Source: Nonomuraea polychroma
Lineage (GTDB): Bacteria > Actinomycetota > Actinomycetes > Streptosporangiales > Streptosporangiaceae
Assembly (NCBI RefSeq): GCF_004011505.1
Contig: NZ_SAUN01000001.1
Coordinates: forward strand, 2,232,001-2,296,000
Direction of reading: 5' to 3'
Length of the DNA stretch: 64,000 nt
Positions 34,831 to 45,395 of this stretch are shown here, one piece after another; within the stretch, counting starts at the first letter, position 1; every line of letters starts with the position of its first letter. The notes below the pieces were generated by a model, which saw only the letters and a program-made list of their open reading frames with translations, was not told where the DNA came from and did not search any database. The position numbers were made by a program, and so were the translations under genes.

Positions 34831-35637
34831 TCAGATGGCGGCCTGGAACGAGCTGGCGCGCATGCCGGCCAGCAGCCCCGCCGTCTGCTCCGGCGTGAAC
34901 CGGCGCACGGGGTCGTGGTGCAGCAGCCCTTCGATCAGCGGGCGCATCACCCCGGCCCGGCGGGGCGGCGGGTAGGGGCCGCTCCTGGCCATGCCGAGCA
35001 CCGTGGCGGCGTCCTGACCGGGATAAGGCGGCTGGCCTTCGACGGCGCTGTAGAGGGTGGCGCCGAAGGACCACATGTCGGCCTCCTTGCTGGCGGGCCC
35101 GCCGTGGAGCCGCTCGGGCGCCATGAAGGCAGGCGTGCCGCGCAGCCGCCGCGACGTCGTCATCCGGATGTCGCCCTCGGCCGTCGCGATGCCGAAGTCG
35201 GTCAGCACCACCCGGTCGCCGGTCAGCATGACATTGGCGGGCTTCACGTCGCGGTGCAGCACCCCGGCCTGGTGGGCCGTGCGCAGCGCGGCGAGCAGGT
35301 GCTGCCCGATCGCGGCCACCGACTGCGCCGGCAGCGTGCCGACCTGAGACAGCAACTGGTGCAACGAGAGCCCGTCGAGGTACTCCATGACGATCCAGAG
35401 CTTGCCGCCCTCTTCGATCAGGTCGTGCACTGTGACGATATTGGGGTGCGTCAGCCCGGCGGCCATCCTGGCCTCACGCAGCACCCGGCGGCGAACCATC
35501 TCGACCTCACCGGCCAAGGTCAGCTCCTTGAGTGCCACCGTACGGTGGAGGAGCTGATCGAACGCACGCCAGACGACTCCCATACCCCCACGACCGGCCT
35601 CCTCATTCAGGAGGTACCGTCCGCCGATCTTCCGCAT
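34831..35637 (-). CDS. Soluble Ser/Thr protein kinase
   Basis: A 268-residue kinase that is essentially only a catalytic domain. The Gly loop is EEAGRGGMGVVWRAFDQLLH, with the ATP Lys in VALKEL. The catalytic loop is VLHRDVKPANVMLTGD, the Mg site is LTDFGIATA, and the activation segment runs to GTPAFMAPERLHGG. There is no transmembrane segment and no PASTA or other sensor domain, unlike PknB. It probably acts in the cytoplasm on an unknown target. Neighbouring genes give no direct functional clue. Confidence 0.92.
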   Translation of the reverse strand: MRKIGGRYLLNEEAGRGGMGVVWRAFDQLLHRTVALKELTLAGEVEMVRRRVLREARMAAGLTHPNIVTVHDLIEEGGKLWIVMEYLDGLSLHQLLSQVGTLPAQSVAAIGQHLLAALRTAHQAGVLHRDVKPANVMLTGDRVVLTDFGIATAEGDIRMTTSRRLRGTPAFMAPERLHGGPASKEADMWSFGATLYSAVEGQPPYPGQDAATVLGMARSGPYPPPRRAGVMRPLIEGLLHHDPVRRFTPEQTAGLLAGMRASSFQAAI

Positions 35638-35693
35638 ACCATCCCCTCAAGCTCGGGGATAATCATGTCACTTCAGCACAGTGTCTAGGGTGA

Positions 35694-36944
35694 CTAACGT
35701 GATCCGGATATGTCGGAAAGTATGGGTGCGCTGGTCAGCGGCTTAGAAATTCGTTCCGACAACGCGCGCCACACCAGTCCGACAGCCGCCAGACACACGC
35801 CTGCCGCGCCCAGGAGGACGGCCGCGATGCCCGCGAATTCGGCCACGACGCCACCGAGCGCCGCCCCCAGGGGCATCCCGCCCATCCCGAGGAGCCGGTA
35901 GGCCGAATTGACCCGGCCGAGCAGCTCCGCCGGGATCAGCCGATGCCGGATGGAGATCACCAGCACGTTGCCCCCGGCTCCCACCAGGCCCCACAAGACA
36001 GCGGTCGGGTAGAGCGCCCAGGGGGACGGCATGATCACGGGGGCCAGGAGCAGGAGGCTGCTGACCAGCCACGCGCCCACCACCGTGCGGAAGTCGCCGA
36101 AGATCCCCGCGGCCCGGCCGGCCAGCACGGACCCGAACACCGCGCCGACGGCGAAGGCCGTGGTCATCAGGCCGTACTCGCCCGGCTCCAGCCCCATCAT
36201 CGACCCGTCGCCCACCGCCCACAGGACGAAGACGGCGAAGTATGCGGCATTGGCCAGGTTGAGCAGGCCCGCCGAGATCGCCAGGCTCCGCAGCACGCGA
36301 TGGGACCACAGGTAACGCAGCGCCTCGCCGATGTCGCGGCGCAGCGGGCCGCGCGCGGAACCGGGATCGGGCAGCCGGTACGTGCCCCGCATGCCCAGCA
36401 GGAGCAGCCCCGCGGCGGCGTACAGCAGGGCCGGGGCGCCGAAGACGACGGCGGGCAGCACCCCGACCAGGAGCCCGGCCACGGGGGCGCCGATGAAGTC
36501 GTTGCCGATCATCTGGGCGCTGGAGACGCGGCCGTTGGCCTTCGTGATGCGGTCGGCGGTCACCGTCATGGGAAGGATGGACTGCGCGGACAGGTCGGCG
36601 AAGACCTCCGTCACACCGGCCGCCAGCACGGCGACGAGCAGCACCCACAGGTCCAGCCGGCCGAGCGCCGCCAGGAGAGCGACGGCGGCGAGGATCGCGG
36701 CGCGGGCGGCGTTGGCCACCGCCATGACGCGGCGGCGATCGGCCCGGTCGGCGATCGCGCCCGCGTGCAGCGCCAGCAGCAGCCACGGCAGGGTGGCGGC
36801 GGCGCCCACGAGCGAGACCAGGGTGGGGGAGCGGGTCATCGACACGGCCAGCAAGGGCGCGCCGATCTTCAGCACACCGTCGGCGAGGTTGGACAGCGCG
36901 GTGGACGACCACAGGAAAGAGAACGACCGCCCGAGACGGGACAC
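35694..36944 (-). CDS. MFS transporter (EntS/DHA3-like)
   Basis: A 416-residue major facilitator with 12 predicted spans. LSNLADGVLKIGAPLLAVSM opens it, the motif A-like AGAIADRADRRRVMAVANAA follows span 2, and FADLSAQSILPMTVTADRIT and ANGRVSSAQMIGNDFIGAPV are typical of the DHA3 exporter group. It is divergent from an ArsR-type regulator across a short AT-rich operator region, so it is probably an exporter controlled by that regulator. A GTG start at 36944 is used with GGAG upstream. The substrate is unknown. Confidence 0.9.
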   Translation of the reverse strand: MSRLGRSFSFLWSSTALSNLADGVLKIGAPLLAVSMTRSPTLVSLVGAAATLPWLLLALHAGAIADRADRRRVMAVANAARAAILAAVALLAALGRLDLWVLLVAVLAAGVTEVFADLSAQSILPMTVTADRITKANGRVSSAQMIGNDFIGAPVAGLLVGVLPAVVFGAPALLYAAAGLLLLGMRGTYRLPDPGSARGPLRRDIGEALRYLWSHRVLRSLAISAGLLNLANAAYFAVFVLWAVGDGSMMGLEPGEYGLMTTAFAVGAVFGSVLAGRAAGIFGDFRTVVGAWLVSSLLLLAPVIMPSPWALYPTAVLWGLVGAGGNVLVISIRHRLIPAELLGRVNSAYRLLGMGGMPLGAALGGVVAEFAGIAAVLLGAAGVCLAAVGLVWRALSERISKPLTSAPILSDISGSR

Positions 36945-36970
36945 GGCTCACTCCACTAGGTTAGACATAT

Positions 36971-37018
36971 ACAAAAGAAAGTGTGCATAGATTTCTTTGC
37001 AAAGATAGGCTTGCATAG
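36971..37018. promoter_or_regulatory. AT-rich divergent operator region
   Basis: In a GC-rich genome this 73-bp gap (36945-37017) is strikingly AT-rich. It contains AAAGAAA (36974-36980) and TTTCTTT (36992-36998) as an inverted repeat. The 10-bp palindrome CTTTGCAAAG lies at 36995-37004. TGCATAG is directly repeated at 36984 and 37012. TAGGCT (37006-37011) lies 6 bases before GTG 37018, compatible with a leaderless start. Likely binding site of the ArsR-type regulator controlling itself and the MFS gene. Confidence 0.55.
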
Positions 37019-37650
37019 TGACGCAAGGCAAGAGCTTCTCCGCCCGTACGCTCGACACGAACGCACTGAAGTCGTTCGCGCACCCCCTGCGACTGCGGAT
37101 CTACGAGCTGCTGGACGAACACGGGCCGTCCACGGCCACCCGGCTCGCCGCACTGCTCGGCCAGAACACGGGAGCGACCAGCTACCACCTCAGAGAGCTG
37201 GCCAGGCACGGCATGATCGAGGTCGTGCCGGAGATGGGGCGCGGCAAGGAGAAGTACTGGCGCATCACACCCGGAGGCTTCTCGTACGGCGAGCCGGATT
37301 CCGATCCCGAGACGGCGAGCGCGCTGGAGTTCCTGCTTGACGACCTGGTGCGCCAGCGCGGCGAGGAACTGGCCCGGTGGCGCGAGGAGGAGGCGGGGGC
37401 ACCCGAGGAGTGGGTGCGGGTGAGCGGGTTCGGGCGGCGGTCGCTGCGGCTCACGCCCGAGGAGACCGGGGAACTGCGGGACGAGGTGTTCGCGGTGCTG
37501 GAGAGGTACCGGGCGCTGTCGGACCGCAGGGAGGTGGAGTCGCCTGCTCCCCGCGATCCGTCGCTCGGGCGTGTGGTCATCCACTTCGACGTGCTGCCGG
37601 TGGGAGCCGGCCGGGGCACGCCGGGCGAGACCACATCGCCCGGCTCATGA
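37018..37650 (+). CDS. ArsR-type winged-helix regulator
   Basis: A 210-residue regulator. The winged helix is in the first 90 residues: LKSFAHPLRLRIYELLDEHG, then PSTATRLAALLGQNTGATSY with HLRELARHGMIEVV. The remainder is a helical domain with many Glu and Arg and no recognised ligand site. No metal-binding Cys pair is visible, so it belongs to the non-metal ArsR/HTH_20 group. GTG 37018 is the start; transcription may begin right at it. It is divergent from the MFS transporter, which it probably represses. Confidence 0.88.
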   Translation: MTQGKSFSARTLDTNALKSFAHPLRLRIYELLDEHGPSTATRLAALLGQNTGATSYHLRELARHGMIEVVPEMGRGKEKYWRITPGGFSYGEPDSDPETASALEFLLDDLVRQRGEELARWREEEAGAPEEWVRVSGFGRRSLRLTPEETGELRDEVFAVLERYRALSDRREVESPAPRDPSLGRVVIHFDVLPVGAGRGTPGETTSPGS

Positions 37651-37691
37651 TCCGGCTCGAGCATGGCGGGCACGTTCGCGGCCGGACTGCT

Positions 37692-39827
37692 CTACGGGGA
37701 GGCTGGGCCGAGGCTCCATCCTGTGACGTTTCCCGTGACGTCGCCCGCGGCCAGCCAGGACTCCCCGTCGTCCTCGGCGATCACGACCGAGTAGACGCGC
37801 CCGCCGGGAGACTTCAGCGGGTCGCCGATCGGCTTGCCGCTGCGCAGGTCCCAGACACGGATGGTCCCGTCGAACCCGCCGGAGGCGACGATCGCGCGAC
37901 CCTTGACCCGGCCCACCGCCAGGCAGGCGACCTCGGCCGCGTGGCCGGAGAACGACGTGATCTCCCGGCCGTTGCGGAGGTCCCAGACGCGCACCTTGTG
38001 GTCGGAACCACCGCTGATCCCCAGAGGCTGGCCGTCCATCACCGCGGTCGCCACGGTGAAGACGTCACCGGTGTGGCCGCGGAAGGTGGCGCCCAGGGCG
38101 CCGGTCTCCAGGCTCCACACCTGCGCGGTGTCGTCGGCCGACGCGGTCACCGCGAACGGGTGCCCGTCCATCGTGCCGGTCGCGACGCCGAACATCGGGT
38201 CGCCGCCCGCCGTCTTGGGCTGGGGCCCGGAGTCCTTGCCCGTCTTCGGGTCCCACACGTGGACCTTTCCGGCCTCGTCGCCGCTGACCAGGACCGTCTT
38301 GCCCGACACCTGGGCTGAGGCGATCGTGTAGACGATCTTCTGGTGGCCTCTGTAGGTGGGGCCGAGCGGCTCAAGGCTCTCCCCGCCGGAGACGATGACC
38401 CCACCGTTCTGCAGCCGCTGGAACATGGCCGCCTGACCGTCCACCTCGCCCACGTCGATGGCGGCGCGCGTCTCCTCGCCGCCGGAGTTCTTCAATGTGG
38501 TCAGCTCGCTGGGGCGCGTATCGAACTTCCACGCCTTGGCCACGCCCTTGGTGCTGCCGGCCAGCACCGCTCGCTGTCCGCCGTAGGTGCTCACCGCCAG
38601 GGTGTTCACCTCGCCGCCGAGAGTGGCCTTCGCCACCAGCCTGCCGTACGGCCGGGCGCCGACGCCGGCCGTCGCCGACGTCATGCCCGTCTTCGCCGAG
38701 GGCGTGGGTGTCGCCGTGGAGTCGTTCCCTCCTTGCAGGGCCACCACGATCACACTCACCAGCACCGCCACGGCGGCGGCCGAGCCCGCCACCAGGAGCC
38801 TGGACCGCTTCCGGCGGCGATGGTCTGTGATGAGGACGGCGGGCGGAGCGCCACCCGTGGGCGGCGTTCCTGGAGCGGGTGTCCCGGAGGGCCAGGCGGA
38901 GGTCGGCGCGGCCGGCGGCATGCCGGCAGAAGGCGCCCAAGCGGGTGTCACCCCGGCCTGAGGATCCCCGGCCGGGGGAGCTCCGATCGGGTGAGCGGCC
39001 GGGTCACCGCCGACGGGCTTGGTCAAGGTCTGGCCGTGGCCGAGGAGGAGGTGGAGGACCTCGGCTGCCGTGGGGCGTTCCTGCGGCGCCTTGGCCAGGC
39101 AGCGGGCGAGAAGGGCGCGCAGGGGCTCGGAGACTCCGTCCAGATCCGGCTGGGCGTTGAGGATGCGGTACATCACCGCGGGCAGCGTGTCCTGGCCGAA
39201 GGACGGGCGCCCGGTGGCGGCGAAGCCCACGGTCACCGCCCAGCTGAACACGTCGGACGCGGGCTGCGCCGGCTCACCGTGGATCAGCTCGGGAGCCATG
39301 TACGCCGGGGTGCCCACCGAGCCGCCGGTGGCGGTGAGGTCGATCGCGCGCGCGATGCCGAAGTCGATCACTCGGGGGCCGTCGGAGCCCAGCAGGACGT
39401 TGGACGGCTTGAAGTCGCGGTGGACGATCCCGGCCCGGTGGATCGCCGCGAGCGCGGTCGCCGTGCTGACCGCGATGCGGTCGAGCGCGCCGCCCGACCT
39501 GGGTCCGTGCTCGCGGACGGAATTCTCCAGCGACAAGCCGTCGACGAACTCCGACACGATGTAGGGCCTGTCGCCGTCGACCGCCACGTCCAGCACGCGG
39601 GCCGTGCAGAACGCCGCCACCCGCATGGCCGCGTCCACCTCGCGTAAGAACCGCTCGCGCGCCTCGCTGCTCCCCGCCAGCCTGGCGTGCAGCACCTTGA
39701 CCGCCACCCGCTCGCCCGAGGCGTTCTCGGCCAGGTAGACCACACCCTGCCCGCCCTCACCGAGGCCCGCCACGATGCGGTAGTCACCCAGCCGGGTCGG
39801 CTCGCCAGCGTGTAGAGGGCGGAACAT
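37692..39827 (-). CDS. Membrane Ser/Thr kinase with WD40 repeats
   Basis: A 711-residue protein. The kinase domain (residues 1-270) has GLGEGGQGVVYLAENASGER, HRDFKPSNVLLG, VIDFGIAR and GTPAYMAPELIHGE. A Pro/Ala-rich linker (about 280-335) leads to one membrane span (LLVAGSAAAVAVLVSVIVVA). The outer part carries WD40-like repeats, e.g. VSGDEAGKVHVWDPKTGKD, TASADDTAQVWSLETG, SGGSDHKVRVWDLRNG and SGGFDGTIRVWDLRSG, probably one propeller. It is a sensor-type kinase with an extracytoplasmic propeller; the ligand is unknown. Confidence 0.92.
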   Translation of the reverse strand: MFRPLHAGEPTRLGDYRIVAGLGEGGQGVVYLAENASGERVAVKVLHARLAGSSEARERFLREVDAAMRVAAFCTARVLDVAVDGDRPYIVSEFVDGLSLENSVREHGPRSGGALDRIAVSTATALAAIHRAGIVHRDFKPSNVLLGSDGPRVIDFGIARAIDLTATGGSVGTPAYMAPELIHGEPAQPASDVFSWAVTVGFAATGRPSFGQDTLPAVMYRILNAQPDLDGVSEPLRALLARCLAKAPQERPTAAEVLHLLLGHGQTLTKPVGGDPAAHPIGAPPAGDPQAGVTPAWAPSAGMPPAAPTSAWPSGTPAPGTPPTGGAPPAVLITDHRRRKRSRLLVAGSAAAVAVLVSVIVVALQGGNDSTATPTPSAKTGMTSATAGVGARPYGRLVAKATLGGEVNTLAVSTYGGQRAVLAGSTKGVAKAWKFDTRPSELTTLKNSGGEETRAAIDVGEVDGQAAMFQRLQNGGVIVSGGESLEPLGPTYRGHQKIVYTIASAQVSGKTVLVSGDEAGKVHVWDPKTGKDSGPQPKTAGGDPMFGVATGTMDGHPFAVTASADDTAQVWSLETGALGATFRGHTGDVFTVATAVMDGQPLGISGGSDHKVRVWDLRNGREITSFSGHAAEVACLAVGRVKGRAIVASGGFDGTIRVWDLRSGKPIGDPLKSPGGRVYSVVIAEDDGESWLAAGDVTGNVTGWSLGPASP

Positions 39828-39917
39828 GGTTCCCGAAGATACACGTCCAGTGCGATCAAGGGCGATGCCGCGATTCGCGGTGGGAGCCGCCCGAGACGCG
39901 CCCCAGGCGATCGCGCC

Positions 39918-40541
39918 TCAGACGATGAGCTTGAGCGCGCGCTCGGACGTTCCTTCCGGCGCGCTCTTCGGAGATCCGGCGTGGAACGGCGGCTGCGGGT
40001 CGTACTCGATGGCCAGCTGCACGGCCTGCGCAGTCGCCACGTCGGTGGCCTGCCCCAGCAGCGTCAGCGCCATGTCGATCCCCGCCGACACACCCGCGGC
40101 GGTCACGATCTTGCCCTGGGTCACCACGCGCTCGCTCACCGGCTCCGCCCCGGCCTGCCGGAGCATGTCCAGGACGGCCCAGTGGCTGGTCGCCTCCAGA
40201 CCCTCCAGCAGTCCGGCGGCCCCGAGCAGGAGCGAGCCGCTGCAGACGGAGGTCGTCCACCGGGTGTGCTCGTGGGTCTGCCGGATCCACGCCAGCAGCG
40301 CCTCGTCGGACATCGCCTCGAGGGTCCCCGGGCCGCCCGGCACCACGATCAGGTCGGGGCGGCCCACATCCGCGTACGAGGCCGTGGCGGTGAGGGTGAG
40401 GCTGCCCTGGTCGTCGGTCACCGGCCCGGCCTGCGCCGCGACGAGCGTGACCGTCCAGCCGGGTGCGAAGGCCAGCACCGTGTACGGGCCGACCACGTCG
40501 AGCGCGGTGAAACGGGGATAGAGCGGGATGGCCACGTGCAT
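39918..40541 (-). CDS. DJ-1/PfpI family protein
   Basis: A 207-residue single-domain DJ-1/PfpI protein. The nucleophile elbow is TSVCSGSLLLGAAGLL with Cys near residue 100. PDLIVVPGGPGTL precedes it and ATSHWAVLDML provides the following His. Relatives include isonitrile hydratase-like and GATase1-like proteins. It starts two bases after the GlxA regulator stop, its AGGAGAAG ribosome site lying inside that gene, so the pair is an operon and the regulator and this protein share the same fold. Substrate unknown. Confidence 0.9.
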   Translation of the reverse strand: MHVAIPLYPRFTALDVVGPYTVLAFAPGWTVTLVAAQAGPVTDDQGSLTLTATASYADVGRPDLIVVPGGPGTLEAMSDEALLAWIRQTHEHTRWTTSVCSGSLLLGAAGLLEGLEATSHWAVLDMLRQAGAEPVSERVVTQGKIVTAAGVSAGIDMALTLLGQATDVATAQAVQLAIEYDPQPPFHAGSPKSAPEGTSERALKLIV

Positions 40542-40543
40542 GG

Positions 40544-41506
40544 CTACTTCTCCTTCGATTGGAAGCGGCGACGGTGATCGCCGGGTGAGATCCGCCAGTG
40601 GCGTCGGAAGACGCGGTAGAGGGTCTCTGGTGTGCCGAGCCCCGACTCCCTGGCCACCGTGTCGAGCGGGTGGTCGGTGACCTCCAGGAGCCGCCTGGCG
40701 GCATCGGCCCGGCTGCGTTCGACGTACCGGCCGGGGGACAGGCCCGTCTGCTGCGTGAAGACGCGGGAGAAGTGGCGCTCGCTCATCCCCGCGCGCAGTG
40801 CGAGCGCGGGCACGCTCAGGTCCGCCTCCGGATGGGCGTCGATGTACGCCTGGAGCTCCCGCAGCGGCTCGCTGCGCGGCGTCAGCGTCCGCATCGGCAT
40901 GCTGAACTGGCTCTGCCCGCCCGGCCGGTGCAGGTACACCACGAGCCCGCAGGCGACGTCACGCGCCAGCTCGTGACCGTGGTCCCGGGCCACCAGCGCG
41001 AGTGCGAGGTCCACGCCGGACAGCACACCCGCCGAGGTCCACACGTGGCCGTCCTCGATGTAGAGAGGATCGGCGTCCACCTCGACGCACGCGTACCGGG
41101 ACTGGAGGTCGTGGGCGGCCAGCCAGTGCGTGGTGGCCCGCCGGTGGTCCAGCAGCCCGGCCTCGGCCAGCAGGAAGGCGCCGTTGCACACCGAGGCCAC
41201 GCGCCGCGCCGTGCCCGCCAGCCTGGCGATGCCCCCGACCAGCTTCTCGTCCTTCACCTGCGCCGGCATGGTCAGGCCGCCCACCACGAGCAGCGTGTCG
41301 ACGGGGCCCTCGACCTCACCGAGCACCGCCGCGGTGACCTCGAGGCCGTTCCCGGCCGGGACGGCGCCCCCGCGCGGGGACGCCACCTCCACCCGGTACC
41401 CGCCCTCGGACACGAGCAGGTCCGCCGTCGCGAACACGTCGGCAGGACCGGCCATGTCGAGCAGCTGGAAACCGGGGAAGACAACGATCAGGACCCGCCG
41501 ATGCAT
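40544..41506 (-). CDS. GlxA-type AraC family regulator
   Basis: A 320-residue regulator. The N-terminal DJ-1/PfpI-like domain (VVFPGFQLLDMAGPADVFAT, VASVCNGAFLLAEAGLL, ATTHWLAAHDL) senses a ligand. The C-terminal AraC DNA-binding domain has LALRAGMSERHFSRVFTQQT and the second helix-turn-helix ESGLGTPETLYRVFRRHW. The Cys-Asn-Gly elbow is present. ATG 41506 is chosen with GAAGGC upstream; an earlier in-frame ATG at 41548 lacks one. It likely controls the PfpI gene directly downstream. Confidence 0.92.
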   Translation of the reverse strand: MHRRVLIVVFPGFQLLDMAGPADVFATADLLVSEGGYRVEVASPRGGAVPAGNGLEVTAAVLGEVEGPVDTLLVVGGLTMPAQVKDEKLVGGIARLAGTARRVASVCNGAFLLAEAGLLDHRRATTHWLAAHDLQSRYACVEVDADPLYIEDGHVWTSAGVLSGVDLALALVARDHGHELARDVACGLVVYLHRPGGQSQFSMPMRTLTPRSEPLRELQAYIDAHPEADLSVPALALRAGMSERHFSRVFTQQTGLSPGRYVERSRADAARRLLEVTDHPLDTVARESGLGTPETLYRVFRRHWRISPGDHRRRFQSKEK

Positions 41507-41658
41507 GCCTTCATGCTGGTCGCGACCCCGGGATGGCGTCAACGACACAGGTATTGCACATTACGCCAAAGGTCCTGCTCGCCGGGAACGACCCAGGTGC
41601 CACCCGGGGCCGGGGCATTGAACGCCTGCCGTCCGGGAAAGATCAGCCTCAGCGAACG

Positions 41659-41695
41659 CCGAGAGCCCCCGGGGGCAGGACCCGGAGGCTCTCGG
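41659..41695 (-). terminator. Hairpin terminator after pruA
   Basis: CCGAGAGCC (41659-41667) and GGCTCTCGG (41687-41695) form a perfect 9-bp stem enclosing a 19-nt GC-rich loop, 14 bases beyond the pruA stop codon. No long T-run follows, which is usual in actinomycetes. The remaining intergenic sequence 41507-41658 shows nothing else. Confidence 0.65.
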
Positions 41696-41709
41696 TGACC
41701 AGGCGGGAA

Positions 41710-43334
<1,625 letters not shown>

Positions 43335-43335
<1 letters not shown>

Positions 43336-44252
43336 TACTTACCCCCAAGGGCACGAAGGAAGAAGGCGACGTTGGCCGGGCGCTCGGCCAGGCGGCGCAT
43401 GAAGTAGCCGTACCAGTCGTCGCCGTACGGGACGTAGACGCGGACCGTGTGACCGGCCCCGGCCAGGGCCTCCTGCCGGTCGGTCCGGATTCCATAAAGC
43501 ATCTGGAACTCGTGGTCGCCGATCGTCCGCCCGTACCGGTCGGCGAGCAGCTCCGTGATCGCGATCATGCGGTCGTCGTGCGTCGCCACCATGGGGTAAC
43601 CCTTCCCCGCCATGAGGATCCGCAGGCATCGCACGTACGCCTTGTCGACGGCGGTCTTCCCCTGGTGCGCGACCGAGGCGGGTTCGCGGTAGGCGCCCTT
43701 GACCAGCCGCACCCGGGAGCCCTCCGCCGCCAGGTCGCGGCAGTCCTCCTCGCTGCGGAACAGGTACGCCTGGATCGCCACGCCCGTCGACGGGTAGTCC
43801 TCGCGCAGCTTGCGCAGGATGCCGAGCGTGGAGTCGACCGTGGTGTGGTCCTCCATGTCGAGCGTGACGGCCGAGCCGTTCGCCGCGGCGGCGGCGCAGA
43901 TCTCGCGGGCGTGCTCCAGCGCCATCGTCTCGTCGAGCCGCTGCCCGACGGCCGACAACTTCACCGACACCTCGCCCCCGGCGCCCAGCTCCAGCGGCCG
44001 CAGCGCCGTCAGCAGGGTGATGTAGGCGTCCGCGGTGGCCTCGGCGGCCCGCGCGTCCCGCGTCTCCTCGCCGAGGTGGTCGATCGTGACCGACAGTCCG
44101 GCGTCACGCAGCCGTTCGACGGCGGCGCGGGCCTCCCCGGCGGTCTCGCCCGCGACGAACCGCTGGACCACCTTCCTGGTGAGCGGGAAGCCGGACACGG
44201 CACGACGTACGACACCGCTCCCGGAGGCGGCGAGCAGCAGTTGACCGAGCAT
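43335..44252 (-). CDS. putA: Proline dehydrogenase
   Basis: A 305-residue monofunctional FAD-dependent proline dehydrogenase. The TIM-barrel markers are SVKLSAVGQRLDE, VTLDMEDHTTVDSTLGIL, AIQAYLFRSEEDCRDLA, VRLVKGAYREPASVAHQ and EFQMLYGIRTDRQEAL, ending with VPYGDDWYGYFMRRLAERPA, all characteristic. It converts proline to pyrroline-5-carboxylate and passes electrons to quinone. It forms an operon with pruA and is divergent from the PucR-type regulator. Confidence 0.96.
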
Positions 44253-44327
44253 GTGCTCAGTCTAAAAACGCAGCTCAGAGGGGGCCATCGACGTGCGTAA
44301 CGCGGCGTGTGGCAGGCTGTTGTACAA

Positions 44328-45395
44328 ATGTACGACTCGGCTGACCTCCAAGAGCTCGTCGACGAGATCGCCGCCCGGCTGGGGGCGTCCGCGACGCTGG
44401 AGGACCGCACGTTCCGGCTGCTGGCCTACGGCGCGCAGCACGGCGACATCGACACGGTCCGCCAGGAGTCCATCCTGCGCAGGCGCGCCACCGGCGAGGT
44501 GCGCGACTACTTCGAGCGCTACGGCATCGCCAGGGCCGAAGGCCCGGTCAGGATCCCCGGCGACGCCGCGCTCAAGGTCCTGGCCAGGGTGTGCTGGCCG
44601 CTGCGGCACGGCGACGTCGTCTACGGCTACCTGTGGCTGCTGGATTCGGGCGCGCTCACCGACGAGCGGCTGCGCTCGGCCGCGCCGCTTGTGGCCAGGG
44701 CCGCCGCCGCGCTCGCCCAGGAGGCCAGGAGCCGCCGCGACCTCGGGCGCGACCTGCTCGCGCTGTTCTCACCCGACCCGGAGGAACGCGCGGGCGCCTC
44801 CATCGAGGTGCCCGGGCCGGTCACGGCCATCGCCGTACGCGAGTCGCAGGAACGCCTCGCCGCACTCTGGACGCTTCCGCGCGGTGTCCTGGCCCGCCCC
44901 GGCTCACCGGTCGCCCTCCTGGCGCCCGCCCATCTGGCCGGCGAGGTGGCGCAGACGGTCCAGAGCGCGTACGGCACCGCGGCCGGCCTCGGCGCCCCCC
45001 GGACCGACCCGGCCGACGCCTGGCTGAGCTGGCGCGAGGCCCGCCAGGCGCTGCGCATCGCCGAGCACTTCCCGCGGCACGCTCCCGTCGCCCGCTGGGA
45101 GGACCTGGGCGTGCACCGCCTGCTGGCCCGTCTCGGTCGGCCGGACCTGCGCGAGCTGGCGGCCGAGACCGCGGCCCTGGACGCGGAGCTGGCCCAGACC
45201 GTGGAGGTCTACCTCGACCGCGGCGGCCACGCCCAGAAGGCGGCCGCCGAGCTCGGCATCCACCGGCAGACGCTCTACTACCGGCTGGGCAAGGCCGAGC
45301 GCCTCACCCACCGGGACCTGTCGGACGGCGACGACCGCCTGGCCGTGCACCTGGGGCTCAAGGCCGCCAGGCTGCTCGGTCAGGACGGCTTGTAG
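44328..45395 (+). CDS. PucR family transcriptional activator (proline catabolism)
   Basis: About 355 residues. The C-terminal PucR helix-turn-helix is clear: AQTVEVYLDRGGHAQKAAAE then LGIHRQTLYYRLGKAERLT. The central GGDEF-like CdaR region (AWLSWREARQALRIAEHFPR) and a GAF-like N-terminal part precede it. ATG 44328 lies inside the short palindrome GTACA-AA-TGTAC (44322-44333); GTG 44307 is an alternative start. Its divergence from putA-pruA matches the PruC/PruR-type activators of proline utilisation described in mycobacteria and other actinobacteria, so that role is inferred. The 3' end overlaps the GH16 gene by 16 bp. Confidence 0.88.
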   Translation: MYDSADLQELVDEIAARLGASATLEDRTFRLLAYGAQHGDIDTVRQESILRRRATGEVRDYFERYGIARAEGPVRIPGDAALKVLARVCWPLRHGDVVYGYLWLLDSGALTDERLRSAAPLVARAAAALAQEARSRRDLGRDLLALFSPDPEERAGASIEVPGPVTAIAVRESQERLAALWTLPRGVLARPGSPVALLAPAHLAGEVAQTVQSAYGTAAGLGAPRTDPADAWLSWREARQALRIAEHFPRHAPVARWEDLGVHRLLARLGRPDLRELAAETAALDAELAQTVEVYLDRGGHAQKAAAELGIHRQTLYYRLGKAERLTHRDLSDGDDRLAVHLGLKAARLLGQDGL

